Assembly: GCA_029379385.1 (NCBI GenBank)
Contig: CM055618.1
Coordinates: 16,345,071-16,409,070 of the forward strand
From: Quillaja saponaria
Lineage: Eukaryota > Streptophyta > Magnoliopsida > Fabales > Quillajaceae
Length of the DNA stretch: 64,000 nt
Reading direction: 5' to 3'
Part shown: piece after piece, positions 22,337 through 34,700 of the stretch
Layout of the letters: the number at the start of each line of letters is the position of its first letter
How positions within the stretch are numbered: the stretch's first letter is position 1
The notes under the pieces: model-generated
The model's database searches: none
What the model saw: only the letters and a program-made list of their open reading frames with translations
What the model was told of the DNA's origin: nothing
Position numbers and translations under genes: made by a program

Positions 22337-25300
22337 TTGCCTGCTGGGACTGTATGTTGGGCTAGATGGAGAATATGATGGAGATGTTGGGCTGACAGAA
22401 ACAAAAACGAAAAACAAAGGTTTAGGCATATTCATTAAAGCATAGATAATCGAGAGAAATAATTAATATTCTATAAACTATCAGACATTTAGTTCCAGAC
22501 TTGACTACAAGTCTACCAACCAGCCAGTTAACTAATTTTGGACAAATAGGACAATGATTAAACAGAATGAAAACCTTCATAAAAAAAGAAAAATTTAGGA
22601 CATATCAAAATATGAACTTGATACAAAAAGATGACATGGATTATGATTTCATATGGGAGTGATATGGAAATCAGCAGAATCTAAAACATGACTCACCTGT
22701 AACTAGGAGATGTAGGACTATATGAACTTGATGGAGAAAATCTCGGACTGCTTGGTGAGTAAGTTAGTGACTGGCTGTACTTTCCTAACTGAGGAGTGTA
22801 ACTGGGAGACGTAGGGCTGTAGTTTGGCGAGGTTGGGCTGTAACCAGAAGTGGGGCTATACACCGGTGAAGTAGGGCTATAAAATGGAGATGATGGACTG
22901 TATGAGGGTGATGATGGACTGTATGAAGGTGATGATGGGCTGTAGGATAGAGAAGTAGGACTGTATAGAGGTGAAGTAGGACTGTATACAGGTGATGTTG
23001 GGCTGTATAGAGGTGAAGTAGGACTGTATACAGGTGATATTGGGCTGTATACAGGTGAAGTAGGGCTGTATACAGGTGATGTTGGGCTGTATACAGGTGA
23101 TGTTGGGCTGTATACAGGGGATGTTGGGCTGTATACAGGTGAAGTGGGGCTGTAGCTGCGTGAAGTGGAATAACAATATGGACGTGTAGGTGAATATCCT
23201 GAAGTAGGAGATGCAGGGCTGTATGAAGTGGTAGAATAATATGGACTTGTAGGCATATATTCTGGACTAGGAGACGTAGGGCTGTAGATCGGAGATGATG
23301 GACTGTAGCCAGGGAATGAAGCTGGGGAGGAGACCATTCCTCTGACATAAGGAGAAAATTGAGCATCTGTAGAGGGTGATAGACGGAGATCAGGACTAGA
23401 CAGATAATTTGGTGACATCAAACCTCCACGGTATGGTGTAGCTGAGACTGGAGAACAAGCAGGTGTCATGCCAAAATTATTCAGACCATCCATATAACTT
23501 GGCAGTTGAAGTTCAACAACATCTTTCAGCATCTCCTCGTTCAGTAACAGGCCACAGTCACCAGTACCGATAGGGGCAAGCTGACCCAACATGATATTTT
23601 CAGTTACACCCTTCAAATAATCTGTCTCAGCATATACAGCAGCACCCATAAGAATGTCCACTGACTCTTCAAATGAACATCTCATCATAGGCCCATTATC
23701 ATTTCGATTAATCCCATGACGGGTGATTGCCATCAAGTGGCCTCTGTAGGTCATTGCATCACAAAGAATAGCAAGATGCCTGTAGTTCACATAAGAACCA
23801 TCAAAAGATATAACAGCACGCAATTCATCTAGCAGGGCCTTGCGTACTGCCTCAATTCCAAAAACTTCAATAACTTCAATCAAGTGGTTGCTTGTGGTTC
23901 TTGTGGCGTCAACATCTTCATGACACATAACTGCTAGAAGATTTACACCTTCTGTTTCAAGCATCCACTCATCGTGTGGCCTAAAACCATCGTCCTTGTC
24001 AAACTTCTGAATTTTAACATTTTTTATAAACACCTTGTTGATCTCTGGGATACCTCTTAGAGCCATTTCAGTCAACATGTTGCTCTCTATCTTCTTTAAG
24101 AAAACATCATCTTCAGCAGAATCACCTTTAGGAGCTTCATCATTCATAATACGGATACGAAGTATCAGATTTTCAGCATTGTCATCATTAAATATACAAG
24201 TTAAATCATCATCAAATTCAAGGTTAATCTTCTCAGCAATGTCAGCCATGCTTAACTTCTTATCCACCATCATTTCACAGTTTAACTCTATACGAAGCAA
24301 CCAAGGAGAGATTTTTTCGGGGGAGACCTCCTCATCTGGCATTTCATAATAAGACTTGACAAAATCAACATCCTCTTCTATTATTGTGCTCATTGGATCC
24401 GGATCATACCAGACTTCAGTAGCTTGAGTAACAGTCCGAAGAGTGGTATATTCCAAAGCACATTGCACATTTTTGGCCCTCTCTTTAGTTTTATTGACTT
24501 CAGGTTTCAGGCAGACAGAGAGAGAAGGCGTTTTGATTCTCTTGGCCACATTAATGATTTCCTTCAACCTGGGAACACCAAGAGTGACATTCTTTGCACT
24601 CACACCGGCATAGTGAAAGGTGTTTAGAGTCATCTGAGTTGCTGGCTCACCAATAGATTGGGCTGCAACACAACCAATCATTTCCCCAGGGCCTACGAGC
24701 GACTGTAGGAACCGCGTCTCTATTTCTCCAACAACCCAATCAAATGCTTCACTAGAAAGCCTGTATTCCTCCATTACCCTTTTACTGGAAAAAGTGCTAC
24801 GCAGCAGAATATTGAACAACAGAGTAGCATTTTTCTGAGCTTCTTGGCTCAGCAAATCTTCACCTGGAACAACCTTCAGTCTCTCTTGGAGCTTATCAAT
24901 AGCTTCCACAATTTCCATTGGATGCATATCAGAAGGTCTACGGAAGTCAACCTTAAAGGTTTTCTGAGCATTCCAGATGAGCCTCTTCAGATTAACAGGC
25001 AGTGGCAAGGAACTGTCACCCGTAGTGGCAATTTCTGTCGCAAGTTGGTGTCTGTCCGCATCAATCTTTTGGACTTCAGCCTCAAACACATTTCGGAACT
25101 CGCTAATGATTTTCATATCATCAATATGTTGTTCAAGCATGTAAGTAGGTTTCCAGTTTTCATCATCAAACCCATGCCTGAAAACCCTATCAAATTCTGA
25201 TTTGTTCATTTTCAAAGAATCCAGCTTTTGGGATTCAATCCAAACAGCATCCATACCATCTTCTCCGTATAGAAATTGAATTACGTCTCCCATTGAGTTC

Positions 25301-28300
25301 CTCACAGTCCCATCATACTTGACCATAATATCCTCCATAGCCTTCACAAGCCGCCTCTGGATATACCCAGTTTCTGAGGTCTTGACAGCAGTATCTATAA
25401 GACCTTCTCTACCACCCATAGCATGGAAAAAGAACTCTTGCGGCGTCAGCCCGCGCAGGTATGAGTTCTCCACAAAGCCACGACTTTCAGGTCCATAATC
25501 ATCTTTGGTAAAGTGGGGCAACGTCCGATCTATGAACCCATATGGAATTCGCTTACCCTCAACATTCTGCTGTCCCACACAAGCAGTCATCTGAGATATG
25601 TTGATAAAACTTCCTTTAGATCCTGCGGTAACCATTGCTTTAAGATTATTGCTCTCAGATAAACTCTTCTGAGCACTACTTCCAGCTTCATCACGAGCTT
25701 TATTTAGCACCTGAAAGATAAACGAATATTTTAGAAAACAAAATAAGACAAAATAAAGATAGTCAATGTGCAATAGCATTTTGGTCAAGTACCTGGTTCA
25801 CTTTGTTTTCAAATGAATCCATCATAGTCCGTCCAGGTTCAGATTCCTAACTTCTTTTCTTGTGCTTTCCTGATGAGGCCCTTAACTTCAATTTTTGCAT
25901 TGGAAATAGTTTCATTAATTTTCTCCATTGTTGCTGCATCAGCAATAGTATCGCCGACCCCAATGCTAAAAGCGTTTTGCAGAAGCCAGTAATTCACAAG
26001 CCACTGTGTCTGACCAAGAAATTTGCGAGCTGCATCAGGTCCAACCTCTTCCCTGTTTTCAGGAAAATAAATCAGTACAAGAAGAAGAAAGGGAGATGGA
26101 AAAGGATCATTTCACAATCATATATATATTTAAGAGTAATATTTCATCTTCGAGAATACTACAACAACGTGTGGATAACAAATCCCATATATATTGCCAC
26201 AATTCAAGTCTATAATCATGAGGGTCTCCTATTGAAACTGCATACCAAATGACATGTACAAGACTTCCAGCAGATGCCCCAAGTGTCTTTTTGCAGAGGG
26301 CTCCAGTAAGCAGTTCCCCCTTTTCTATTCTGACAACAGTATCTCCTGGAGTTATGGATCCATTTTCAGTCTCGGAATGCCAGCTAGAATATCTAATAAG
26401 ATTGATTCGTTTTGGTATTATAAGATTGAATACTTGTTTTCCAGTCCAAAGGGGCTCTGGCTTCAATATTGTTGGGGCAGGAATTTCCCAATCAAAATCT
26501 TCCCACCACATCAAGATGTTCATAAAATCATCCTGCAAAGAAGTAACTTGTATTAGACTCTAAAAGTGATATAAAAAAAAGACTAACAATGTAGGCTGCA
26601 AATTAAAAGACCACTTAACACAGTCACCTTTGTTATGAAGGTATCTCTCTTGGTGATCTTACGACATCCTAAAAGTGTATCTTGGACAATTCCCATTACT
26701 GGCCGATTTGACTGGGGGGAAACAATGCATTTAGGCACCATCATTAGCTCCAATACCTCTGCTCTAGTTTCAAGTGACTGAGGAACATGCATATTCATTT
26801 CATCCCCATCAAAATCAGCATTATATGGTGAAGTAACCGACAAATTGAGACGGAAAGTAGAATAAGGCATAATCTTTATTTTGTGCCCCATGATAGACAT
26901 TTTGTGCAGACTCGGTTGCCGGTTGAAGAGGACAAAGTCTCCATCTTTCAAATGACGCTCCACCTAAAACCAAAATAAAAATAAAAATTGAACTTGAAAT
27001 GTGGCAGCAAAAGCTTATGTGCATTAAAAGCCAATGGATTATTATGAACAACACCTTGTATCCAAGCTCCAAATGATGATTACTACTTTTATTGGAGTAC
27101 CGAAGGTCAAGCCGTTGTCCATCATCCCGTATGATATATTTGGCACCAGTTTTACCTGGTGGTGGATGGGGTCCATACTCAACAAGTTCCTTCAACCTGT
27201 TTTATTTTTTAAACTTCAATTTATTAGGGGTTTAAACAACAAGAAATAAACTCAAGCAGTAAAATTAAGTGAGGCAAAATATACAAATAGCAACCTCTCA
27301 ATATTATATGGCGTCACAGTCTCGGGGTATGTCAGATTTAAAGCAATACTCCATGGTACTCCTAGTTCATCAATGTTGATAGTTGGATCTGGAGTAATAA
27401 CTGTGCGTGCTGAAAAATCTACTCGCTTTCCCATCAAGTTACCCCTAATCCGGCCTTCTTTTGCTTTAAGCCTACTACATATTGATTTAATAGGCCTTCC
27501 TGATCTCTGTTGAACCTGTATATTAAAAAAGTAAAGAAGAAGAAGTTGGCAATCAATAGAGGCTGTGAAAGAACCATAGATATGACTCAGATAGAGCCAC
27601 CACATATGTTGTATATTCATGCCTGTATATAAACAACCATACCCTTGGAAGTCCTGGCAACTCATTGTTGAAGTATGTGACTATATGGAATTGCAACAAC
27701 TGAGCAAATTCGGAAATAATATGCGCAGGTGATCCATTCCTTTCCTGTTTCTTTAGATTCTCATTGTGCTTAATAATCATTGCCAACTGGTGCGTTAAAT
27801 CATCCTACAAGCCACAGGAACAATGAGTCAGAATTGTTATAATGTAAGTGGAAGTTAATTGTTTTCTCTGAAGATAATATTTCTAGCCTCAGAAATTCTG
27901 AAAATTGTGAATAACTTGCTACAAACCAAAATCTTTTTAACAGGTGTGAGAAAAAGCTTACCTCACTCTGGGAGGATTTGTACATCATTACAGAAGGTCT
28001 CACTGAAGGGGGGGGAATTGGAAGCACTTGAAGAATCATCCAATCTGGACGGGCATATTTGGGATTCAAGCCTAACAACTGGCAGTCCTCGTCACTTATT
28101 CGTTTCAAAATACTAAGAACCTTCAGCAAATTAACCACTTATTAGCACAATTGCAGAAAATTGTACTATAAGGATGTTGCTTAAAAGTAAAACTAATCAG
28201 TTACCCTTTCTGCAGTAAGTGTCTGTTTTCTTTCCATAGGTTCAGGAAGCTGTTCCTCGTCATCATTGTTCTTCTTCCTGTAATAAGCAATGATTTTCAT

Positions 28301-29191
28301 ACCATCAATTTTTAAGTTTGGCAGCCAAGCACCACAGCCGCCATGCCTCTTTTTAACTGATTCTTCAAAGTTTTCACCAGGGACATCAATCTCATCACCA
28401 CCTTCACATTTGGTTTTATTCTGACAAGCATCCAAAATCTTTTTCAACCTATTCTTAGGATTCTTTATCCTCAAAGCTTGCTTAAACTTAAGGTCTTCCT
28501 GAAATTTTTATTTTAAATTAAGTAAAAATGTAAGATTCGTGTAACGTGACATTAAATTAATCAAAACCCACCAATTTGGAACTTAACTTCTATCATAATA
28601 TACACAGTTGTTATCATGAGACAAAAGCAATGCCCCATTACAATCTTAAGTATATTACAAGTACCTCATCTGCAAGAATTTTGGAGCAGTTGAAGCAAAC
28701 ACAACGCAAGATAGTAAGCACGGTCTTCATGAATCCAATATGGAACATGGGTTTGGCAAGCTCCAGGTACCCAAAATGGCCCGGGCAATCTGCCATGTTT
28801 CCCATGCAAGTCTCGCACTTCATCGTTTTATCAGTGGTACCAAGCTTAGGATCACTTAAGCCTTTTGGCTTCGGCTTGCCATTCTTTGTTGTTTCAGCAG
28901 TCGAAATCTCTACAGCAGACATTTGTCTCTGCAACAAAAAAAATAATAACATATAAGATTCCAATTTCCTTTTTCCTTTCCAGTTGTTTCACGCATTAAT
29001 TAACTACAAAACAATATAGATTCCCATTCTCTCTTTTTTTTTTCCTTTTCCCCCGGTTTCACGTCAACCAAACAGACTAAGAAATATAATAGAGATTGTG
29101 GAATTACAATCTCGTCGGGGCTAAGTATGCCGAACTGAACCATGCGGACTTTGGCAACCTCCGCCGGGGAATATGGAAATCGGATATCCAT
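21954..29191 (-). CDS. NRPB1: RNA polymerase II largest subunit RPB1, with one apparent frameshift
   Basis: Fourteen coding exons on the minus strand: 29191-29108, 28928-28665, 28498-28205, 28120-27962, 27804-27643, 27515-27295, 27196-27055, 26963-26628, 26532-26246, 26052-25793, 25710-22697, 22391-22341, 22119-22066 and 21993-21954. This is about 1788 residues when one extra base is discounted. Visible are the N-terminal zinc site (C66, C69, C76, H79), the catalytic [10 protein letters not shown] with Mg-binding D492, D494 and D496, the trigger-loop segment [12 protein letters not shown] near residue 1100, and a CTD from about residue 1540 of YSPTSPx heptads, many ending in Val. All other exon phases agree exactly. 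Exon 10 is one base too long: near 25845 a GG makes the frame hit TGA where the family continues GAA/TCT/GAA. Intron 12 is GC-AG. The CTD ends early at [12 protein letters not shown]1 is the catalytic Pol II subunit, and its position matches At4g35800. Confidence 0.95.
22267..22332. repeat. Compound (GT)n-(GA)n microsatellite in RPB1 intron 12
   Basis: About ten GT units run directly into about twenty-two GA units. Read on the RPB1 strand this is a CT tract that begins within about 8 bases of the GC-type 5' splice site of intron 12, then CA repeats. Length variation is likely between individuals. Confidence 0.97.
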
Positions 29192-30378
29192 GGTGATACC
29201 AAGGGTTTCAAGCGGGAAGGTTTGAAATTTTAACTGAAAACAAAAAGAAATTGTTTCCTTTCCGGTATAATATTCACTGTTCGTCTTCGGTTTAATTACT
29301 GTTCTTTCTTGACTCGGTGGGATCGGGCCCCTTGACCCTTTCCGTGGAGAGGAGAAATTCTCTTCGAAAAAAAAACACGGTAGATAAGAAAGCCCTGAGG
29401 TTGTATTTATAGGCAACAGAGTCGTCACCCCACCGACCTTGCTTTTAGGGTTTATCATGCGCCGTACGCGCACTTGGCCAATATGATCTCTAATGACAAT
29501 AATAACCCTAAAGGCCTGTTTAAATATATGATGTCGTTTTTGGGCGTTTCTTGAAATACTGTTTGCTTGGTGTTCACGTTCACGCTGCCACGCTGGAACA
29601 TGAGGGAATTTATTCTTTTTTTTTTTTTTTTTTAATAAAGGACAAAATAATATATAATTGTATTAAAATAAAAAATATATATTACTTTGAGCAATAAAGA
29701 TAAAATATCTAGTCTAATGAACATGTAAATAATTCATAAGTAATAAACATTTAATGTTTAATACATTATTTATTAATTAATTCGTAATTATATAAAGTTA
29801 TTTCATTAAGAATTAAAGCATACAATTGTTATCTAAATAACTATGTCATAAATTAGTCTTTCTAAGATGTATAATTTCTTTATGCTTCAAGTATAATTTC
29901 ATGCTAAATTCAATTGTGTAAGAAACATGATGTCCTGAGTTAAAAAATAATTGAAGCAATCTGCCTCTTTTTGAGAGTGTAGATTTTTCTACATAGAATC
30001 ATGTCAAGCTACAAAAGTTTCAGGAAATGAATTTGATCCATGAACAATTAATATGTGTGCAGGAAGGAAAATATGTATTTTGAATACAATAAATGATATA
30101 CCACCAACGCCCTAATAGACTTAAATGATATTGAACGTTGGGCTAGGGGAGGTCCACGAGTCAGCCAACATTGCAAGAACACATGATGGAATAAAGTTGA
30201 TTTATACTTTTTTTTTTTTTTTAACGTATCTGATGATTAGACCAGATTTGAGTGTATTGATGAAAGCGCATAGTGAAGCCTTGGTTGCTCCAGGTGGCAT
30301 TCAGACATAGTTTGCTTAGCCTGAAAAAGAATAAATCTGCTATGTAAGTTGTTCCGCTTGGGTCGTGCGTGATAGTGC
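29192..30378. other. RPB1 upstream region
   Basis: The first few hundred bases are the RPB1 leader and promoter; a GC-rich stretch lies at about 29310-29460. AT-rich DNA follows. At 30090-30380 the sequence becomes more GC-rich up to the retrotransposon insertion; no known protein was recognised there. Confidence 0.4.
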
Positions 30379-30383
30379 CGTTG
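30379..30383. repeat. Target-site duplication, left copy (CGTTG)
   Basis: CGTTG directly before the 5' LTR, repeated at 36693-36697 directly after the 3' LTR. A 5-bp duplication is typical for Ty3/gypsy integration. Confidence 0.95.
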
Positions 30384-30932
30384 TGTCACAATCCAAGCTT
30401 GTCCAGTATATGTCGCACATGGCCGCTTACCTTGTGATGGGCACATTATGGGTAGCTAGGCATATGTCATGACACAGTGTGGCATTTTTGTAAATAGGTA
30501 GCCAGGGGTAGTCGGGCAACTGGGAAATATGATGTTCCCTTCCTGCCAGAGGGGTTATGGCGCAGAAAGCTCTTTAGGGGGGGTGTATATGTGAGAAAAT
30601 CAAAGTTGTACACGAGCTTGTCGGATGAGTGTCAAAGGTCTTGGTGTTGCTTGTAACTCCCCCTACACCAAGCCATTTGCCTATGTCGTAGCCATGTCGA
30701 GAGCATGTCGAGAGCATTTTGATAGCATTGTAATTTGATCGTTTTTCAATTAATGAGAAGTTGAAGCCCTTTCTTGCAAACTGTGTTGTATTTGCTTTCT
30801 TGCTTACATTGTTGCGCACTAGCCTTGCGGGTTGACACCCGAGGGGCATTGGAGAAGCTGACTTGCTACCCACGAGGGGTTAGCAAGTGCTACATAGGCG
30901 TCTTTGCGTGCTAGCAAAGTCGGCCCGTGACA
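30384..30932 (+). repeat. 5' LTR
   Basis: 549 bp, TG...CA termini, near-identical to 36143-36692. Differences were noted at the ATCC/ACCC start, in GTATATG/GTGCATG, in TTACC/TTGCC, in TTATG/TTGTG, in a CCCTTCC/CCCTCC indel and in a G-run of 7 versus 9. Confidence 0.97.
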
Positions 30933-31799
30933 GTTGGTATCAGAGCTACGTTCCGAACCGCTGAGGAAGTAGCAGTTGGTTGTTGTCATGATGAAGGGAA
31001 TGACGAATCAACAAAAGTTTGATTGGATTGACTCGCAGCTGGGCGAGCTTGCTGGAGTGTCTGACTCCATGATAGACATACGGGCGTCATTGAAAGAGTT
31101 TGACATACCCGGATTGATTGAAAGGGTGACTACCCTTGAAGGACTTGTCAGCCGTGTGCGGGCACTCGAGAGGAATAAGAATGTCCAAGGCACAGGTGAC
31201 AATGCTGCTGAGCTCGAGGAGCGAGTTAGTAGTATCGACCAATCTCAAGCACAACTGGAGGGTGTGGTCCACACCATGCGTGGTGAAATTTTGGAGGACA
31301 TGGCCATAATGAAAGATGAACTTGGTGAGCTGAACACCAAGGTCAACATCATTTGCTTGCTAGCAAAGTCGGCCCGTGACAGTTGGTATCAGAGCTACGT
31401 TCCGAACCGCTGAGGAAGTAGCAGTTGGTTGTTGTCATGATGAAGGGAATGACGAATCAACAAAAGTTTGATTGGATTGACTCGCAGCTGGGCGAGCTTG
31501 CTGGAGTGTCTGACTCCATGATAGACATACGGGCGTCATTGAAAGAGTTTGACATACCCGGATTGATTGAAAGGGTGACTACCCTTGAAGGACTTGTCAG
31601 CCGTGTGCAGGCACTCGAGAGGAATAAGAATGTCCAAGGCACAGGTGACAATGTTGCTGAGCTCGAGGAGCGAGTTAGTAGTATCGAACCAATCTCAAGC
31701 ACAACTGGAAGGTGCGGTCCACACCATGCGTGGTGAAATTTTGGAGGACATGGCCATCATGAAAGATGAACTTGGTGAGCTGAACACCAAGGTCAACAT
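30902..31799 (+). repeat. Direct duplication of about 449 bp (LTR end, PBS, gag start)
   Basis: Positions 30902-31350 recur at 31351-31799. The unit comprises the last 30 bases of the LTR, the PBS, the untranslated leader and the first 120 codons of gag. The copies differ by a few bases. The second has one more base near 31686, which puts its gag frame out of register with the following gag sequence. Confidence 0.95.
30935..30946 (+). promoter_or_regulatory. Primer-binding site, initiator tRNA-Met type
   Basis: TGGTATCAGAGC lies two bases after the 5' LTR, complementary to the 3' end of plant initiator tRNA-Met. The same motif occurs again at about 31384 in the internal duplication. Confidence 0.93.
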
Positions 31800-34700
31800 C
31801 ACCATGAGAGCGGTGGGTAATGACAACCACAACCCGTATGCTGAGGGTGTGGGGCAACGTCGAATGAAAGTTCCTGAACCTCGGGCTTTTGGAGGAGCAC
31901 GAGACGCAAAGGAGTTGGAAAACTTTCTATTTGACATGGAACAGTACTTTCGAGCAGTGAGAATGGATTCGGAAGAAGCGAAGGTGACAACAGCTACGAT
32001 GTACCTTGCTGGAGATGCAAAACTCTGGTGGAGGACAAAGTATGTTGACATACAAGATGATAGATGCGTAATTGACACCTGGGAAGATTTGAGGCGAGAG
32101 CTGAAGGCCCAATTCTTTCGGAGAACGTCGAGTACATCGCTCGGCGCAACTTAAGGGAGTTGAAACAGACAGGGACTATCCGGGAGTATGTGAAGAGATT
32201 TGCGGGGCTGATGTTAGACATTCGTGACATGTCAGAGAAGGATAAGATGTTCTATTTCCTTGAAGGCTTAAAGCCATGGGCGAGGGCCGAACTTCAACGA
32301 CAGCGGGTCCAGGATTTGGCCACAGCTCAGGCGGCAGCCGAGCGCTTGACAGACTACGCTCCTGAAAGCTCTGCTAGTAAGAAACCACAACAATCTTCTA
32401 GTAGAGGCAATGGCGGACAGTTTGGCAAGCCAGGAAAGAACAAAAGTGGGGGAGGGGATCAGAGGAAACCTTCCTACCCCTCCAATAGTCCACAATCATC
32501 ACGAGGGTCTGTCTCAACCTCCAAACCAAGGACAATCTCTTGTTTCTTGTGTAATGGACCGCATAGAGTTGCGGAATGTCCACAGAAAACTGCACTCAAT
32601 GCTTTGCAAGCTTCGGTTCGTAAAGCACCTCAGAGTCATGCTGATGAGGATGAGGATGAGGACGAGTCTGATGAAGATCAGCCTAGGATGGGGGCATTGC
32701 GGTTTATTGGGGCACTCAAGAAGCATGCTGAGAGTTCCAAGAAGAGTGGGGATAAGGGTCTCATGTTTGTGAAGGGCCATCTTGGTGGGAAGCCGGCAAC
32801 GAGTGTCATGCTGGACACTGGGGCTACCCATAACTTTGTTTCTGAAGCGGAGGCCAAGAAGCTGGGCCTAAAGTTGGAGAAAGACTCAGGCCGGATGAAA
32901 GCTGTGAATTCTAAATCCTTGCCTACTGCGGGGCAAGCCAAGCAAGTGTCTGTAAAGCTTGGGACATGGGAAGGCCGTGTCGATTTTGTGGTGGCCAAGA
33001 TTGATGATTTTGATGTTGTCCTCGGGATGGAGTTCATGCTTACTCACAAAGCAATTCCAATCCCTGCTGCTAGTTCTCTTATGATAATGGGAGAGCAGCC
33101 AGCCATGGTGCCAGCAGTGATCAAACAACTTGGTGAGACCAAGCATCTGTCGGCTCTTCAGTTCAAGAAGGGCGTGAAGCGACATGAACCTACTTTTGTG
33201 GTGGTACCCTTGGTTACTGAGGATCAAGGGGATGGAGAGCCAGTGCCGCCAACCATACAGGGAGTTTTGAAGGAATATGAAGGAGTCATGCCCGACAAAC
33301 TTCCACAAACCTTGCCGCCGCGCAGGGGTATTGATCATGAGATTGAGTTAGTGCCAGGCATCAAGCCACCTGCAAAGGCTCCATACAGGATGGCACCACC
33401 TGAGTTGGCTGAGCTCAGAAAACAGCTGAATGAACTACTAGAGTCAGGGTTCATAAGACCTTCAAAGGCACCATTTGGAGCACCGGTGTTGTTTCAGAAG
33501 AAGCAGGATGGGAGCCTGCGAATGTGTGTTGATTATCGGGCACTCAACAAGGTCACAGTGTGGAACAGTTATCCTATACCGCTTATTGCTGATCTTTTTG
33601 ACCAACTGAGTGGTGCCAAGTACTTCACAAAGCTGGACTTGAGGTCCGGGTATTACCAAGTTCGAATTGCGGAGGGGGACGAGCCGAAGACGACTTGTGT
33701 CACTCGATATGGTGCATTTGAGTTCTTGGTGATGCCATTTGGGTTGACGAATGCACCTAGCCACATTTTGCACTCTCATGAATCAGGTTTTCCGCGGCTA
33801 CTTAGACAAGTTCGTCGTGGTTTACTTGGATGATATTGTGATCTATAGCTCCACTCTGGAAGATCACAAACAGCACTTGCAGCTGGTTTTCAACAGGCTG
33901 AGAGAAAACCAGTTGTTTGTAAAAAGGGAGAAGTGTTCTTTTGCGCAGAAGCGGATCAAGTTTCTTGGCCACATTATTGAGGAAGGTCGTGTCCTGAATG
34001 GATTTGGACAAGGTGAAGGCCATCCAAGAGTGGAAGACTCCCACTAGCGTGACTGAACTGCGCTCTTTCCTTGGTTTAGCAAATTACTATAGGCGATTTG
34101 TTGAAGGCTATTCGAGGAAAGCTGCGCCCCTTATAGAGTTATTGAAGAAGGGCACAGTTTGGCATTGGGGTGAGCCATGTCAAACTGCGTTTGAAGACAT
34201 GAAGTTGGCTATGATTAATGATCCTGTTTTAGCCTTGCCAGATATCTCGAAGCCTTTTAAAGTTCAGACTGATGCATCTAATTATGCCCTTGGGGGAGTC
34301 TTGCTTCAAGAGAGTCATCCTGTTGCTTATGAGAGTCATAAGTTATCACAAGCCGAGAGGAGGTACACAGCTCAAGAGAAAGAGATGCTTGCTGTTATTC
34401 ATTGCTTGCGGGTGTGGAGACATTACTTGTTGGGGTCAAAGTTCATTGTGAAGACTGACAACACGGGAGTTAGTCATTTCTTTACACAGCCGAAGTTGAC
34501 ACCTAAGCAGGGCCGTTGGCATGAGTTTCTAGCAGAGTTTGATTTTGAGTTTGAGCACAAGGCGGGGAAAAGTAATCAGGCAGCTGATGCCCTTAGTCGC
34601 AAGGCTGAGCTTGCGGCAATGACCTACGTAGCACACATATCGGCTAGTCGTATTGCTACTTCAATGCGAGAGCGCATTCGAGAGAACTTGGATAAGGATC

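Noticed and set aside
22697..23300. Regularly spaced repeat array resembling CRISPR
   Set aside because: The 21-base periodicity is the CTD heptad code, in a plant nuclear gene; there are no spacers.
22785..23366. Long alternative-frame open frames with repeated His/Leu or Ile/Gln motifs
   Set aside because: They are out-of-frame readings of the repetitive RPB1 CTD coding sequence.
30574..30873. Minus-strand open frame repeated at 36313-36633
   Set aside because: It is the antisense of the two LTRs; duplication reflects the LTR pair, not a gene family.
31351..31381. A third (solo) LTR inside the element
   Set aside because: Only the last 30 bases of the LTR are present, as part of the internal duplication.
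31695..33338. Several minus-strand open frames across gag and protease
   Set aside because: Shadows of the plus-strand retrotransposon coding region with no known domain.
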